Assembly: GCA_028622995.1 (NCBI GenBank)
Contig: JAJQJQ010000059.1
Location: 248,001-312,000 of the forward strand
DNA: 64,000 nucleotides
Direction of reading: 5' to 3'
Source: Panagrolaimus kolymaensis
Taxonomy: Eukaryota > Nematoda > Chromadorea > Rhabditida > Panagrolaimidae
In this document: one piece after another, positions 47,797 to 59,700 of the stretch
Layout: each line of letters opens with the position of its first letter
Position numbering within the stretch: position 1 is the first letter of the stretch
Made by a program: the position numbers and the translations under genes
Notes under the pieces: generated by a model
What the model saw: the letters and a program-made list of their open reading frames with translations, nothing else
Database searches by the model: none
Told to the model about the DNA's origin: nothing

Positions 47797-48480
47797 GTGG
47801 ATCCACTGGTTCCTCTAAACACATAAAAATTTTAGGGTGGTTCCCTTCCTATTAAAGTGGTTAGTAACTATCTCAAAAGTAATAATATATCATTATTTAA
47901 TGCTATTTATCATAATATCTTCGCTTTTTAACAATTAATTTGCATAATATGTGAATTTTCGCGAAAATAACTGTTTTTTGACTAAAACTTTTTTTCCATT
48001 CAATGGTTTAACTATGAAACTAGGAGGTGCAGAACTTCAGAATATGACAAATTTGATTTTCCTTTTTATATTTTAACTAAAGTTATTGGGCTTAGAGAAA
48101 AGTTGGCCCCGTTTGCATTATTAAGGTACCATTTTTTTTTTTCAAAAATCGATGAAAAAATTTTGCAACATGCATTTTCCCTTCCTTTGTCGCATTTGCT
48201 CAGTGGTGGAAGGCGCTTGCCTTTGAAAAAGATGAAAGTTCGAAACCGCGGAGTTGTAAATATTTATTTTGAATATCTTTAACTATAAAATGGAGGGGAA
48301 TATTATATAAATAATTTATGCTAATTTTTCAACTTAAAAAAACGCATAATTATAGAAAAATAGCATATTTTTAATGTTTTTGACTCAAACAATTATTTAT
48401 CATTGAGGAATTATTTTTAAAAGGTATTTAAATAATTTTTTGCAGATTTAGTCCGCAACTCTTTTTTTAAGTACAAAATA
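47797..48480 (+). repeat. Array element U3 (3' truncated)
   Basis: Starts GTGGATCCACTGGTTCC and CTCTAAACACA. It carries a tRNA-like segment (48188-48256). It loses similarity near 48480, without minisatellite or hairpin. Confidence 0.8.
48188..48256 (+). other. tRNA-like segment of U3
   Basis: A box TTTGCTCAGTGGTGG and B box AGTTCGAAACC (48237-48247), about 30 bp apart, with weak acceptor-stem pairing. Resembles the head of a tRNA-derived SINE. Confidence 0.5.
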
Positions 48481-49798
48481 AAAAATGATGGGCTTTATTG
48501 ATTTTTTTTTCTTTTCGTCGATGTACATAATAATCACAAAAAAGTTCAAAACAGCGCGAAAGAAAAAGAAGAAAAAATGTGGTTAAATTTTTTTCAGAAC
48601 CCAATTTAAAATAATAATTAAAAAATCGTAAAAAATCAAGAAACGGCATATGTTTTAAAGTTTTTATTTTTAAGGCAATTGTTTACCAAATTGGTTTTTA
48701 CATAGTTTTGAATGTTCAATGAGCGGCATGCATGTATTGCGGCGACAAAAAAAGAAAAGAAAAAATACAGATAGATTTTTTAAGGTTTTTTGTTTGAATT
48801 TTCCACAAATTATACGTTTTTTAACCAAGCTTTCTTCTTACAAGTGTCAAAATATTTTTATTTCTTAAAAGTTTTAATGAAACAGCATGTTATCAAACAA
48901 GTATTCCTTTATTTTTATTCATGTTGTCTGTAGCACTTCTGTGGAATTGCAAATTATTTTTATTTGTCCTTCATACTTTTTGTAATCTTTTAAATAAAAT
49001 TCGATCCTTGAATTGCTATCGTTTTTTTATATCAAATTTAAAAATATTAATGGCCATTTAGTTAATTAAACCCAAAAAATTATGATTTTCAAATGATATC
49101 TTTCTCAAAAATTTGATTATAAAATTTAAAAAATATATGTATCAACAATTCAAAAAGGAAAAAACCCAAACAATTTTTTTTACTTTCTCTTTTAAAGGGA
49201 GTGTCTCAGGCGATGGCAGGAATTCCTTACGACGGCTCCCTTTGTTTTTGCTTACGAAACATTTCGAAATGCTTTTCGTGGAAGGAAATTTTTTTACAAA
49301 TAGCTACAAAAAGCTTCAAAGTTTTTGTAGCACTTTGGAAGGCTTTGAGACAGTGAAAAAACTTTCGGGCTAGGAACACCCGTCGTAAGGAATCCTGCCA
49401 TCGCCTGAGACACTCCCTTTAATGAAAAATAAATTTTTCATTGGAAAAAATTGCGCTGCTTTTTTATCGATTGATTTTTTCCTTTTAGTTTCAACGCCAA
49501 AACAATCACTTTTTTTTTTGCGCAACCATAAATAAATACACACACATAAGCCTTTTTTTAAGCACAAATGTTTTGACAAAAAATTCAAGGTGCGCATAGC
49601 GCTCTTTTTTTTGTGCCTTTGCTTTCATTTTTTAGTGACAGAAAAAAATTACTTTTAAATGCAAAAAACATATTGAATAGGTGTGCTGGAAGATATCGCT
49701 AATTTTTTTTTCTCTTTGAAAAATACGCATTTGTTTCAAACAAAGAAGAAAAGTCATAAACAAAAGCAAAAAAAAAGAAGAACGCATCTGAATTTTAT
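48481..49798. other. Non-array insertion between U3 and U4
   Basis: AT-rich sequence unlike the array elements, carrying the MITE at 49196-49418. No gene seen. Confidence 0.5.
49196..49418. mobile_element. 223-bp MITE with long terminal inverted repeats and TTAA flanks
   Basis: The ends are inverted repeats of about 42 bp: AGGGAGTGTCTCAGGCGATG.. at the left and CATCGCCTGAGACACTCCCT at the right. They are nearly perfect (GGAATTCC against GGAATCC is one difference). TTAA lies directly outside both ends (49192-49195 and 49419-49422). A TTAA target duplication is typical of piggyBac-type elements. The 140-bp centre has no coding capacity. Confidence 0.8.
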
Positions 49799-50175
49799 TC
49801 CTCTAAACACAGAAAAATTTATGGGAGGTTCCCATCCTATTAAAGTGGTTAGTAACTATCTTAAAACTAATAATATATCATTATTTAATGCTATTTATCA
49901 TAATATCTTGGCTTTTTAACAATTAATTAGCATAATTTAAAGTTTTTCGCGAAAATCTCAGTTTTTTGACTAAAACTTTTTTTCCATCCAATGGTTTAAC
50001 TATGAACTTTTGTAACGACATGTAAAAATATATATGGAATTTGATTTTCCTTGCCGTTTTTCCAATAAAGCCTCTGGGTATTTCAAAATCTTCTGCACAA
50101 AATTATTTTAAGGTCCAATTTTTTTTTTCAAAAAATCAATGAAAATTTTTTGCAACATGCATTTTCTCTTCCTTT

Positions 50176-50243
50176 GTCGCATTTGCTCAGTGGTGGAAGG
50201 CGGTGAACTTGCGAATGGATGAAAGTTCGAAACCTCTGCGATG
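50176..50243 (+). other. tRNA-like segment of U4
   Basis: A box TTTGCTCAGTGGTGG and B box AGTTCGAAACC (50224-50234). The sequence between the boxes differs from U3 while both boxes are kept. Confidence 0.5.
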
Positions 50244-51443
50244 TAAATAATTTTTTTGAATTTCTTTAACTATAAAATGGAGGGGAATATTATAATTAAT
50301 TATAAAAATAATTTTTGGGTATATTTGGTTAATAAATATAAGGATAATTATGGAAAATTAGCATATTTTTTATATTTTTGACCCCAAACAATTATAAAAC
50401 AATGGAAATTATTTTTAAAAGGGTTTTAAATAAATTTTTGCATATTTATTTATGCAAAATATCGAAAATTTTGCATAATTATTTTTGTTTTACTTATAAA
50501 ATGGTGGATAAATTTGGATATTCAAGTGAATTAAGGTTGATATTAGAGGAGTTTAGGTGGATATTTGAGAAAGTTTGTGTGGATTATCTCTCATGTTTTG
50601 GTGAATTTTTAATGGATCTTTTAACTGTTTTTGGTCTATTTTTATGGATCTTTTGGTGGATATTAGAAGAGCTACGGGTGGATATTTGACAAAGGTTGAT
50701 CGATCTTTTGTTTTATTGATCTTTTGGGAAATGGATGTTTGGATGGATGTTTGGATGGATCTTTATATACCTTTTGGTGGATTATGATGGATCCTCGGGT
50801 GGATTTTTTATGGATTTTTGGGTGGATTTTTATCGATCTTTGAGTGGATTTTAAAAGATTTTTGGATGGATTTCAATGGTTTGGGTGGACTTTAATAGAT
50901 CTTTTTATTGTATTTGGTGGATTTTAATGGACATTTGAAGAGCTTCAGGGTCCACGGGTGGAGAATCTTGGATCTTTTGGTTGATCGATCTTTGGGGTAA
51001 TGTATCTTTGGTTGATCGATCTTTGGGTGGATGGAACTTTTGGTGGATTTTCGATGGTTTTTGTGTTTATGGATTTTGGGTTTATGGATCTGTGAGTGGA
51101 TTTTTATGGATTTTTACCGTTCTTTGAGTGGATTTAGAAAAATTCTTGGATTGATTTTGAATGATCCACGGGTTGATTTTTATGGATCTTCGGGTGGGTT
51201 ATGATAGATCCTTCCGCGGAATTTGAATGATCCTTGAGTGAATTTCCATGGATCTTTCAACTGTTTTCGGTGGATTTTCGTGGATATTTTGGTGGATATT
51301 AGGAGAGCTTCGGGTGGATATTTGACTAAGGTTGATCGATCTTTTGGTTGATCGATCTTAGGGTGGATGTATCTTTAGGTGGATTTTTATGGATCTCTTT
51401 ACTGTTTTGGGTGTATTTCTCGGGATCCTTAAATGGATGGATC

Positions 51444-51829
51444 CTTAAGTGGATGGATCTTTGGGTTGATGGATCTTTGGGTTGATGGATCTTTGGGTTG
51501 ATGGATCTTTGGGTTGATGGATCTTTGGGTTGATGGATCTTTGGGTTGATGGATCTTTGGGTTGATGGATCTTTGGGTTGATGGATCTTTGGGTTGATGG
51601 ATCTTTGGGTTGATGGATCTTTGGGTTGATGGATCTTTGGGTTGATGGATCTTTGGGTTGATGGATCTTTGGGTTGATGGATCTTTGGGTTGATGGATCT
51701 TTGGGTTGATGGATCTTTGGGTTGATGGATCTTTGGGTTGATGGATCTTTGGGTTGATGGATCTTTGGGTTGATGGATCTTTGGGTTGATGGATCTTGGG
51801 GTTGATGGATCTTTGGGTTGATGGAACAA
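51444..51829. repeat. 16-bp minisatellite GGATCTTTGGGTTGAT
   Basis: About 24 almost perfect head-to-tail copies of a 16-bp unit. The minus strand reads open through them as a repeating 16-residue peptide, an artefact of the repeat and not a gene. Confidence 0.95.
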
Positions 51830-51841
51830 ATTCGTCACTTC

Positions 51842-51862
51842 AAGGGGCGCGAAGCGCCCCTT
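51842..51862. repeat. GC-rich hairpin of U4
   Basis: AAGGGGCGC-GAA-GCGCCCCTT: a perfect 9-bp stem whose tip is GCGAAGC, known as an unusually stable DNA mini-hairpin. Confidence 0.85.
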
Positions 51863-52338
51863 TCATTCTTTTACTATAGATGTTTGGTATCAAAATGAAG
51901 TGCTCATTCTCCTTTATCTATGTGCCTATATTAATATACGTGGATCCCGTGTCACTGGTTCCTCTAAACACAGAAAAATTTATGGGAGGTTCCCATCCTA
52001 TTAAAGTGGTTAGTAACTATTTCAAAACTAATTATATATCATTATTTAATGCTATTTATCATAATATCTTGGCTTTTTAACGATTAATTAGCATAATTTA
52101 AAGTTTTTCGCGAAAATCACAGTTTTTTGACTAAAACTTTTTTTCCATTCAATGGTTTAACTATGAAACTAGGAGGTGCAGAACTTCAGAATATGACAAA
52201 TTTGATTTTCCTTTTTATATTTTAACTAAAGTTATTGGGCTTAGAGAAAAGTTGGCCCCGTTTGCATTATTAAGGTACCATTTTTTTTTTTCAAAAATCG
52301 ATGAAAAAATTTTGCAACATGCATTTTCCCTTCCTTTG

Positions 52339-52405
52339 TCGCACTTGCTCAGTGGTGGAAGGCGGTGTATTGAAAGGTTGATGGAAGTTCGAAACCGCGG
52401 AGATG
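52339..52405 (+). other. tRNA-like segment of U5
   Basis: A box CTTGCTCAGTGGTGG and B box AGTTCGAAACC (52386-52396). Confidence 0.5.
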
Positions 52406-52969
52406 TAAATAATTTTTTTGAATATCTTTAACTATAAAATGGAGGGAAATATTATTAAAATAATTTATGCTAATTTTATAACATAATTAGAATAATAAAA
52501 AAGCGATATTTATCGAAAAATTAGCATATTTTTAATGTTTTTGACCAAATTTGGGGTAATGTATCTTTGGTTGATCGATCTTTTGGTGGATTTTCGATGG
52601 TTTTTGTGTTTATGGATTTTGGGTTTATGGATCTGTGAGTGGATTTTTATGGATTTTTACCGTTCTTTGAGTGGATTTAGAAAAATTCTTGGATTGATTT
52701 TGAATGATCCACGGGTTGATTTTTATGGATCTTCGGGTGGGTTATGATAGATCCTTCCGCGGAATTTGAATGATCCTTGGGTGAATTTCCATGGATCTTT
52801 CAACTGTTTTCGGTGGATTTTCGTGGATATTTTGGTGGATATTAGGAGAGCTTCGGGTGGATATTTGACTAAGGTAGATCGAACTTTTGGTTGATCGATC
52901 TTAGGGTGGATGTATCTTTAGGTGGATTTTTATGGATCTCTTTACTGTTTTGGGTGGATTTCTCGGTAT

Positions 52970-53283
52970 CTTTGGGTTGATGGATCTTTGGGTTGATGGA
53001 TCTTTGGGTTGATGGATCTTTGGGTTGATGGATCTTTGGGTGGATTTCTCGGTATCCTTGGGTTGATAGATCCTTGGGTTGATAGATCTTTGGGTTGATG
53101 GATCTTTGGGTTGATGGATCTTTGGGTGGATTTCTCGGTATCCTTGGGTTGATAGATCTTTGGGTTGATGGATCCTTGGGTTGATAGATCTTTGGGTTGA
53201 TGGATCTTTGGGTTGATAGATCTTTGGGTTGATGGATCTTTGGGTTTATGGATCTTTGGGTTGATGGATCTTTGGGTGGATGG
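52970..53283. repeat. Minisatellite of U5
   Basis: The same 16-bp GGATCTTTGGGTTGAT unit as in U4, but interrupted three times by a GGTGGATTTCTCGGTATC spacer. This gives a compound repeat. Confidence 0.9.
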
Positions 53284-53300
53284 ATGATAACTTCCACTTC

Positions 53301-53321
53301 AAGGGGCGCGAAGCGCCCCTT
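53301..53321. repeat. GC-rich hairpin of U5
   Basis: Identical to the U4 hairpin: 9-bp stem, GAA loop, GCGAAGC tip. Confidence 0.85.
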
Positions 53322-53408
53322 TTTTCATTCTCCTTACTACATATTTGGTATCAAAATGAAGAGCTCATTCTTATCTATTTTAATTTATATTTTTTTTTTA
53401 AAAACATA

Positions 53409-54362
53409 TGTGGATCCCGTGTCACTGGTTCCACTGTACACAAGAAAATTTGCTAGAGGTCATCAGCCAACTATAGTGGGTTCAACTAATTTAAAAAATG
53501 GTTACATATTTAGAATCCCCGTCAAAAATGATTAATATTATCTTTTTAACATATTTTAATTAGCATATTAAAAATTTCATGCAAAAAACATGTATTTTGA
53601 CTAAAACTTTTTTTCCAACCATTTGAAAAATACTGAAACTTCGGCGTTGAGACCTGTGATATATATGGGATTCGATTTTCCTTTTACAATTTGCAAAAAA
53701 GCATCCGGGGATTTCAGAAAACTTCTTTCGATGGTTTTTTAGAGGTCCATTTTTTTTTCAAAACTTTCAGCAAATTTTTTTTGCAACATGCGCTTTTCCC
53801 TTTGTCCCTTTTGCGCAATGGTGAAGGCCGAAGACTGGCAAAAGGAAGATAGTAAGAAAGTTCACTCCCCGAAAGTGATAAAAATGGTATTTGAAGATAT
53901 TTAATTATAAAATGAAGGGGAATATTATAAAAATAATTTATGCAAATTTATGGATACCTTTTTTACCAAATATTATCGAATAATTAAGGAAAATTTGCAT
54001 ATTTTCTACTTTTTTGCACCATTTATCCATAAAAACTTTAAAGAATCGTTTTGAAATGTTTTTTAAACTATTTTCAAATTATCTTAATGTTTATGGGTGG
54101 ATTTTAATGGATCTTTTAACTGTTTTGGGAGAGTTTTAAAGGATCCTTGGGGATCTTGGAAAGGATGGATCTTTAGGGATTTTCATGGATCTTTTAACTA
54201 TTTTTCTGTGTGTGGATCGATCTTTGGGTGAATTGGATCTTTGGGTGGATTTTCATGGATCCTAAAGTTTACTCAATATACCACAAATCGCAACAAAATG
54301 AACGAAGGCTGAGGTCCGGCACGAAGTGCCGGGCCGAAAGCTTTCACTTATTCTATTAGGAT
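53409..54362 (+). repeat. Array element U6
   Basis: Starts TGTGGATCCCGTGTCACTGG. It is more divergent than the others. The tRNA-like segment (about 53806-53880) keeps GCGCAATGGTG but has a poor B box. It ends at hairpin 54313-54335. Confidence 0.8.
54313..54335. repeat. GC-rich hairpin of U6
   Basis: GGTCCGGCAC-GAA-GTGCCGGGCC: a 10-bp stem with one G-T pair and a GAA loop. Different stem sequence from U4/U5 but the same loop. Confidence 0.85.
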
Positions 54363-55015
54363 ATGTGGATCCACTGGTTCCCCAGTACACATAAAAAAAG
54401 AGGGGTGCTTCCCTTCCCTTTCCAGATGAATGGCTAACATATTTATATGTTCTAGCACCATTAATATGTGTTGGAAATCATTATTTTCTGGCTTTCAACC
54501 TATTCATTAGTTAATAGTACGTTTTTAACGGTTTTTTGACTAAAACTTTTTCCCCAACTTAAGGTTTAACTATCAAAATCGGAGGTCTGGGATGGGAACA
54601 TATATCGAATAGGATTCTCCTAATGAATTTTTAAAATACTGCTATAAAATAGAGCGTTTGGCATTCCCACAACTTTTTTGGAGCGTAAAAATTTTTCAAA
54701 ACTTTTGTTGAAAATTTTTTTCGCAACCTGCATTTTTCCTTCCCTTGCATGTGTGACGCAATGGTGGAAGGCGTTGGTTTTGCGAAAGGAAAAAAGTTCG
54801 AATCCTTGGAAGTGATATAAAAAAATATGAATATCTTTAACTATAAAATTAATGGGAATATTATTTAATAATTCTTTGGTATCATAAATATTCATAATTA
54901 TGGAGAAATTTGCATAAAATGTGGATTTTTATACTTTTTTGAATGCAAATAATTATGAATCTTTTGTGAATCATTTTTATAATGTTTTTAAATAATTATT
55001 GTCATTTTTCTCCTA
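54363..55015 (+). repeat. Array element U7 (3' end unclear)
   Basis: Starts ATGTGGATCCACTGGTTCC. Its middle matches U1/U2 (GGAGGTCTGGGATGGGAAC) and its later part matches U0, so it looks recombinant. tRNA-like segment at 54748-54815. Confidence 0.8.
54748..54815 (+). other. tRNA-like segment of U7
   Basis: A box GTGACGCAATGGTGG and a near-perfect B box AGTTCGAATCC (54795-54805). Confidence 0.5.
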
Positions 55016-56775
55016 TTCTGAATTTTAAAAAAGTGAAGAATCTAATTTTTTTTCACTAAAATAAAAAAAAGAAAATTAAGCAATGATGATTTTTTTTTTA
55101 TTGTAGGGCGGCAGCAACCGCCGCCGAAGGCGGCGGTTGCTGTCGCTATCGAGGATTTTAGTTTCATCGATTTTTTTCTCTCTTTCTAAAATACTCCATC
55201 CTTTTTTTATTTCAAAGAAAATGAAGCTTTGCGCGCTTTTTTCATTTTTACTTTTTTTGTCTTGCTATAAACACAATGAATGCCCGATTTTTCTTCTTTT
55301 TTCACTTTCTTTTTTGCGCAATGCTACCAGCTAGCCGACGATTTTTTTTATCGATTTCTTAAATTGTGGCTGTGGTTGCTTCATTTTCAAGCCGGCAATG
55401 GCTGTCGCTAACTAGGTTCATTTTTTTTTCATCGCCTTATATAATATCGATCGTAAAAAATAAAATTTGGCTTTTTCTCTTCTTCTTTCCTTTTTGCGCA
55501 ATGCTGCCAACAAGCCGACGATTTTTTTTATAAATTTCTTTTTATCGGTTTCTTTTGCAGCAGTGGCGGTTGCTTCACTTTCTCTCAGGCATTTTATTTT
55601 ACTTTTTGGTTTGTTTTAATTTTTGCTTTATTTTCGTTGATTTAATTTTTTTTAGGATTTTTATTTAAGCAAATAAACTTTGAGTAATTTGCGCTTTTTT
55701 GTTTTGTATATTATAATTTTATTTTTTAAATTTTAAAAAACTCAACACATTTTCCTTTCTTCTATTCTATGATTCATATGTATGGCCTCAAAAAACATAC
55801 CTTTTTTGCCTGAAACGCAGCTTTTTCGGAGTTGTCGATTTTTTTAATAATAAATTCCCATTTCCTTTTTAGCCTAAATTTTCTGAATTTCTAAATTAAC
55901 CCATCTTTTTTTTTAGCCTAACGTATGAATCATTGCGCGCTTTTTTATTTTTCGCTGTCTTGCTATTAACACAAAGAATGCCCGATCGATTTTTTTCGCT
56001 TTTTTAAATTTTGTTCTTCTCTCACTAAAAAAATAAATTATCAATGATGAAAATAAACTAGCCAATATATTGCGCAATTTTACCCTTTATTTTTTATTTT
56101 GTTTTTCCATCGAAAAAATAAGGACAAAATATGCCAGATTTTTCACAGCTTCCACTTCCTTTTTTATTTCCAGAGATGCATTACTCCAATTTTCTCAATT
56201 TTTATTTTTTTTTGATCAATTTTTTTCATTTTTTTGGCTCAATTTGAAACGCTATGAATGAGTTGACTATTTCGAGCGTTATTATTAGCAAAATTTTAAA
56301 AATTATTTTTTCCCTGTCCCCTCGATTTTTTCTTTTTTGAATCATTTTAGAATTTAAATAAATATTTTTTTAAATGCTTAAATAGCTTCTTTTTTGTAAA
56401 AAACGTATTATCTTTTTGATATTTTGTTTTTTAATTATAGAAAAAAATACCATTAAGAAACATTGCCATTTTTCCTATAAATTTTTTTACTTGCTAAATA
56501 AAAAACCTTTTTTCAATGAAATGAACCGAAGATAAATTCCGCTTATTTCCCTTTTTTTACATATTTCGCTCTTGATAAATTAATAACATACCAGACCCAA
56601 TTTGTTCCCTTTTCTTTTTTTATTTGTTACTTAATTATTATTTTTAAACGCTTTTTTTTTAAAGACGTTATCGTTTTTTTTCTTTTCTGATATTATAATT
56701 TTTGAATTAATTCTTTTTTGTATCATTTTTAACTTTTTTTTTATTAAGCTTTATATTCTTCCACAATTTTTCGTG
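55016..56775. other. Region upstream of the Helitron gene
   Basis: Very T-rich. It contains internal direct repeats: GCGCAATGCTACCAGC..GCCGACGATTTTTTTTAT at about 55314 and 55495, and CTTGCTAT.AACACAA.GAATGCCCGAT at about 55261 and 55968. These may be subterminal repeats of the Helitron. A 5' TC end could not be fixed. Confidence 0.5.
55112..55142. repeat. GC-rich hairpin after U7
   Basis: A 14-bp perfect stem (CAGCAACCGCCGCC and its complement) around a GAA loop, the longest in the set. Confidence 0.85.
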
Positions 56776-59700
56776 ATGCCAAAGAAAAAGAGTTCGGATA
56801 CTAAGGCTGCAGAGGCACGGAAAAAAAGAAAAGAGGCTTATCAACGATCAAAAAGTCAGGGAGCGGACGTTAGAAACCACGATCCTTTGGACTCAACCAT
56901 TCCTCCACAACCACCTCCAATTGATGAGCCAATGGATATAACAGAATATCCTCTTCCTTTGGCTGAAAATATGTATGCTTCATTGGCAATATTGCCCACA
57001 TCTCAAGAAGATGATCGCTTCCTTGATAGCATGGGTAATGAAGTCCAAAATTTTCGTCGTGTAAACCCAGATTTTGTTGATGAAACTGCTCCAATGGAAG
57101 TTGATGCAGTTGAAGAACAACATAATCCTCCAATTATTCCTGCCGTGCATCAGCCACGTCTTCCTCCCACTTCAGGTTCATACATGCAAGATTGGTTCAA
57201 TCAAGAAATGGAACATCAAGCAAGCCAACGTCAAGCTATTGAATCACAAAATGCTGATGAAGAATTTATTGAACCTCCTAGCTATCTTGGCTTGAATTTC
57301 AATTCACCTCAGATGAAACCATCCTTAAATATCCGTCAAAGTTTCAACGATATTCAAGTTACGAGTTTGATGGGCGCAATAGCAGGGAAGGCATCAGGTG
57401 GTTGTTGGAAAAGAATCGCTGTTCTCGATTCCTTATATTTAAAGCATTTTATTCATGGTAATTATGCAGAGATCAAAAAATACTTGATGCTTTATATGAA
57501 TGAACCAGAATTAATACTTTGCCCTATAAATATTATTGGAAATGATTGGATTTTATTGGTGATTAATGTTATCCAATCAAAAGCATTTATTTATGATCCT
57601 TCTCGAATTGCTGCTGGAATGGATGATAACACTCCTGAAGAACGCCATGCATGTTCAATCATCGTGAGAGATTTAAAAAGAGCCGGTATAATTGAAAAAG
57701 ATGTTAATTATGTCAAAGCTAAAAGTCATACTCATCCCATTCAAGTTGAACCCTACAACTCCATTTTATTTATTCTTCTTATTGCTGAACATTTCGCCTT
57801 TCATGGGGAATCTAAAAAACTTGAAGATATGGCACCAAATATGGAACTTTGGCGTTATACATTTTTATTATCCGAATTATTCAGAATAAATGAACATAAA
57901 CTTCCTGCAGAAAGTGTTGAAAATCTTCCAAAGTGGCTACCAACTTGCTTTATGCGTCTTCAAGATCGTCCCGCTCCGATTTTTGATGAAACACCACCTG
58001 AACTTCCCATTGATAACGATCTCATTGATCATGTTCATATTGATCCCACCGCTGAACCAGCCGTTCAACCTCCACTTATTCGAAGATCTATAAGAATAAC
58101 GATGCAAAGAAATGGTACAGTTCAAACGGCATATCTGTGTTTTATGGAGAGAAAGATTAATTCATGCCGTGGAAGTTCAACACCTCTGGGTTTAATAAGT
58201 GCAAAAATCAATCCAAGAGAACATTATCTTGGTGAAATGAAAGAACGCTGCCCACACAAACATTGCAAAGCTTTTTTATTTCCAAAAGAAGGTTCAAGCG
58301 CATGTTGTGGGAATGGCACCGTCAAACCAGTATACTTCCCACCTATGCCTCATCGATGGATTCATCTCAGACAATTCCGAGAATATTGGGATGATCCACG
58401 AAGATATAACTCCTTAATGTGTATGGCATCTACTGTGACAAAAATTTCAAGAGATTTAGGCGCATTCAAAGTAAATGGCGAACTTTATCATAATGTCGGA
58501 GACGTAATTCCTAAAGATGGTGTAAACGCAGCATTTAACCAAAATTATGTATTGGATGCTAATGAAGCTATTGGTAATCGACTTATTGATTCAAAACGTT
58601 TCAACTTCAAATGCAAGGATGTAAGGAAACAAAAAGAACTAATTGGACTTCTCGAGGCAATGCTCCGTGAATATCATCCTCTTGCAGATATGCTAAAAAA
58701 TATGAAAGAACTGTTGGCAATTCAAGAACAAAAAGCGAATGAATTAGGTTTGGAAGTTCCGCGTTTCTTTTTGGTATGGGAAAATAGTTCAAACGCAAGA
58801 GATCATAGTAGAAATTTGGGCTTTCCTGCTAAAGAAGGCCAAATTTTTTCAATGTATCGCTCAGTTGAAGGAGTACCTCCACCAAAAGGCATCATGTTTG
58901 GTATTGAAAAACATGGGAGTAATAAAATTATTAAACTTGCCCATTATGATTCTCATCAACATGCTGCAGCTTATCCTTTGATATTTATCTTTGGTCAAGA
59001 GGGTTGGACAACGGGCATCAAAAAACTTGATCCAAATTTTCCTGATGGTCAACCTATTAATGTTTCACAAGTTGTCAATATGGTTTCTCAAGAAGTTATT
59101 AATGCTATGGCTCATGCATTGCGAAGTAATGACCCTTCACAAGTTACCAATATGATTTCTCAAGAAGTTATTAATGCTATGGATGATGCATTGCTAACTG
59201 ATCCGGATGATGATGAACCCGTTGAACCTGAAGAAAATGAAGATGAATTTGAAATTAATTCAGATGATGACGAACCCGAAAATGTTGATGATTCTCATCC
59301 TCCTAAAAAGAATGAAAACGTTTCTATGAATGCATTTAATTCATCTTATCTTTTTGATCGAACCGATGAACAGAAAAATACTTTCAATTTTGTTACAGGT
59401 CAAAAAGAATTGAGCCAAATTTTTATCATCGATTGTCATTTAAATGTTGTGAGACAAAGATTGGATGTTAGAGAAAGAATTCAAGAAGATAATGCTCATC
59501 GCTATGATCAATGCAAGAATTTGAGAGACGCTTTGCAAGCGCGAATTGATCGAACCGAAGAACTCCGCGGATGTAAATTAGGGAAAACTTTTTTCCTTAA
59601 TAAAACATTCCGCGGAGGGCGGCGGTATATGCAAGAAAGGTTCAAGGACAACATTGCTCTTTGCAACCGCTTCGGTATGCCGTCACTCTTCGTAACTTTT

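Larger units (their letters stand above)
49799..51938 (+). repeat. Array element U4 (long, with minisatellite)
   Basis: Begins TCCTCTAAACACAGAAAAAT without the GTGGATCC part. It has a tRNA-like segment (50176-50243), then about 1.2 kb of degenerate TGGATCTTTGG words, then a regular minisatellite, then the hairpin 51842-51862. Confidence 0.85.
51939..53408 (+). repeat. Array element U5
   Basis: Starts CGTGGATCCCGTGTCACTGG. It has a tRNA-like segment (52339-52405). Its part at 52550-52965 closely copies 50995-51410 of U4. A minisatellite and the hairpin 53301-53321 follow. Its first 300 bp match the copy at 63688-64000 almost perfectly. Confidence 0.87.

Noticed and set aside
51326..51838. 170-residue frame of a repeating 16-residue peptide
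   Set aside because: Pure translation of the 16-bp minisatellite; part of a repeat array without gene signals.
52869..53297. 142-residue frame of the same repeating peptide
   Set aside because: As above, for the U5 minisatellite.
45341..54815. Functional tRNA genes
   Set aside because: Only A and B boxes are preserved; anticodon and acceptor stems do not pair properly.
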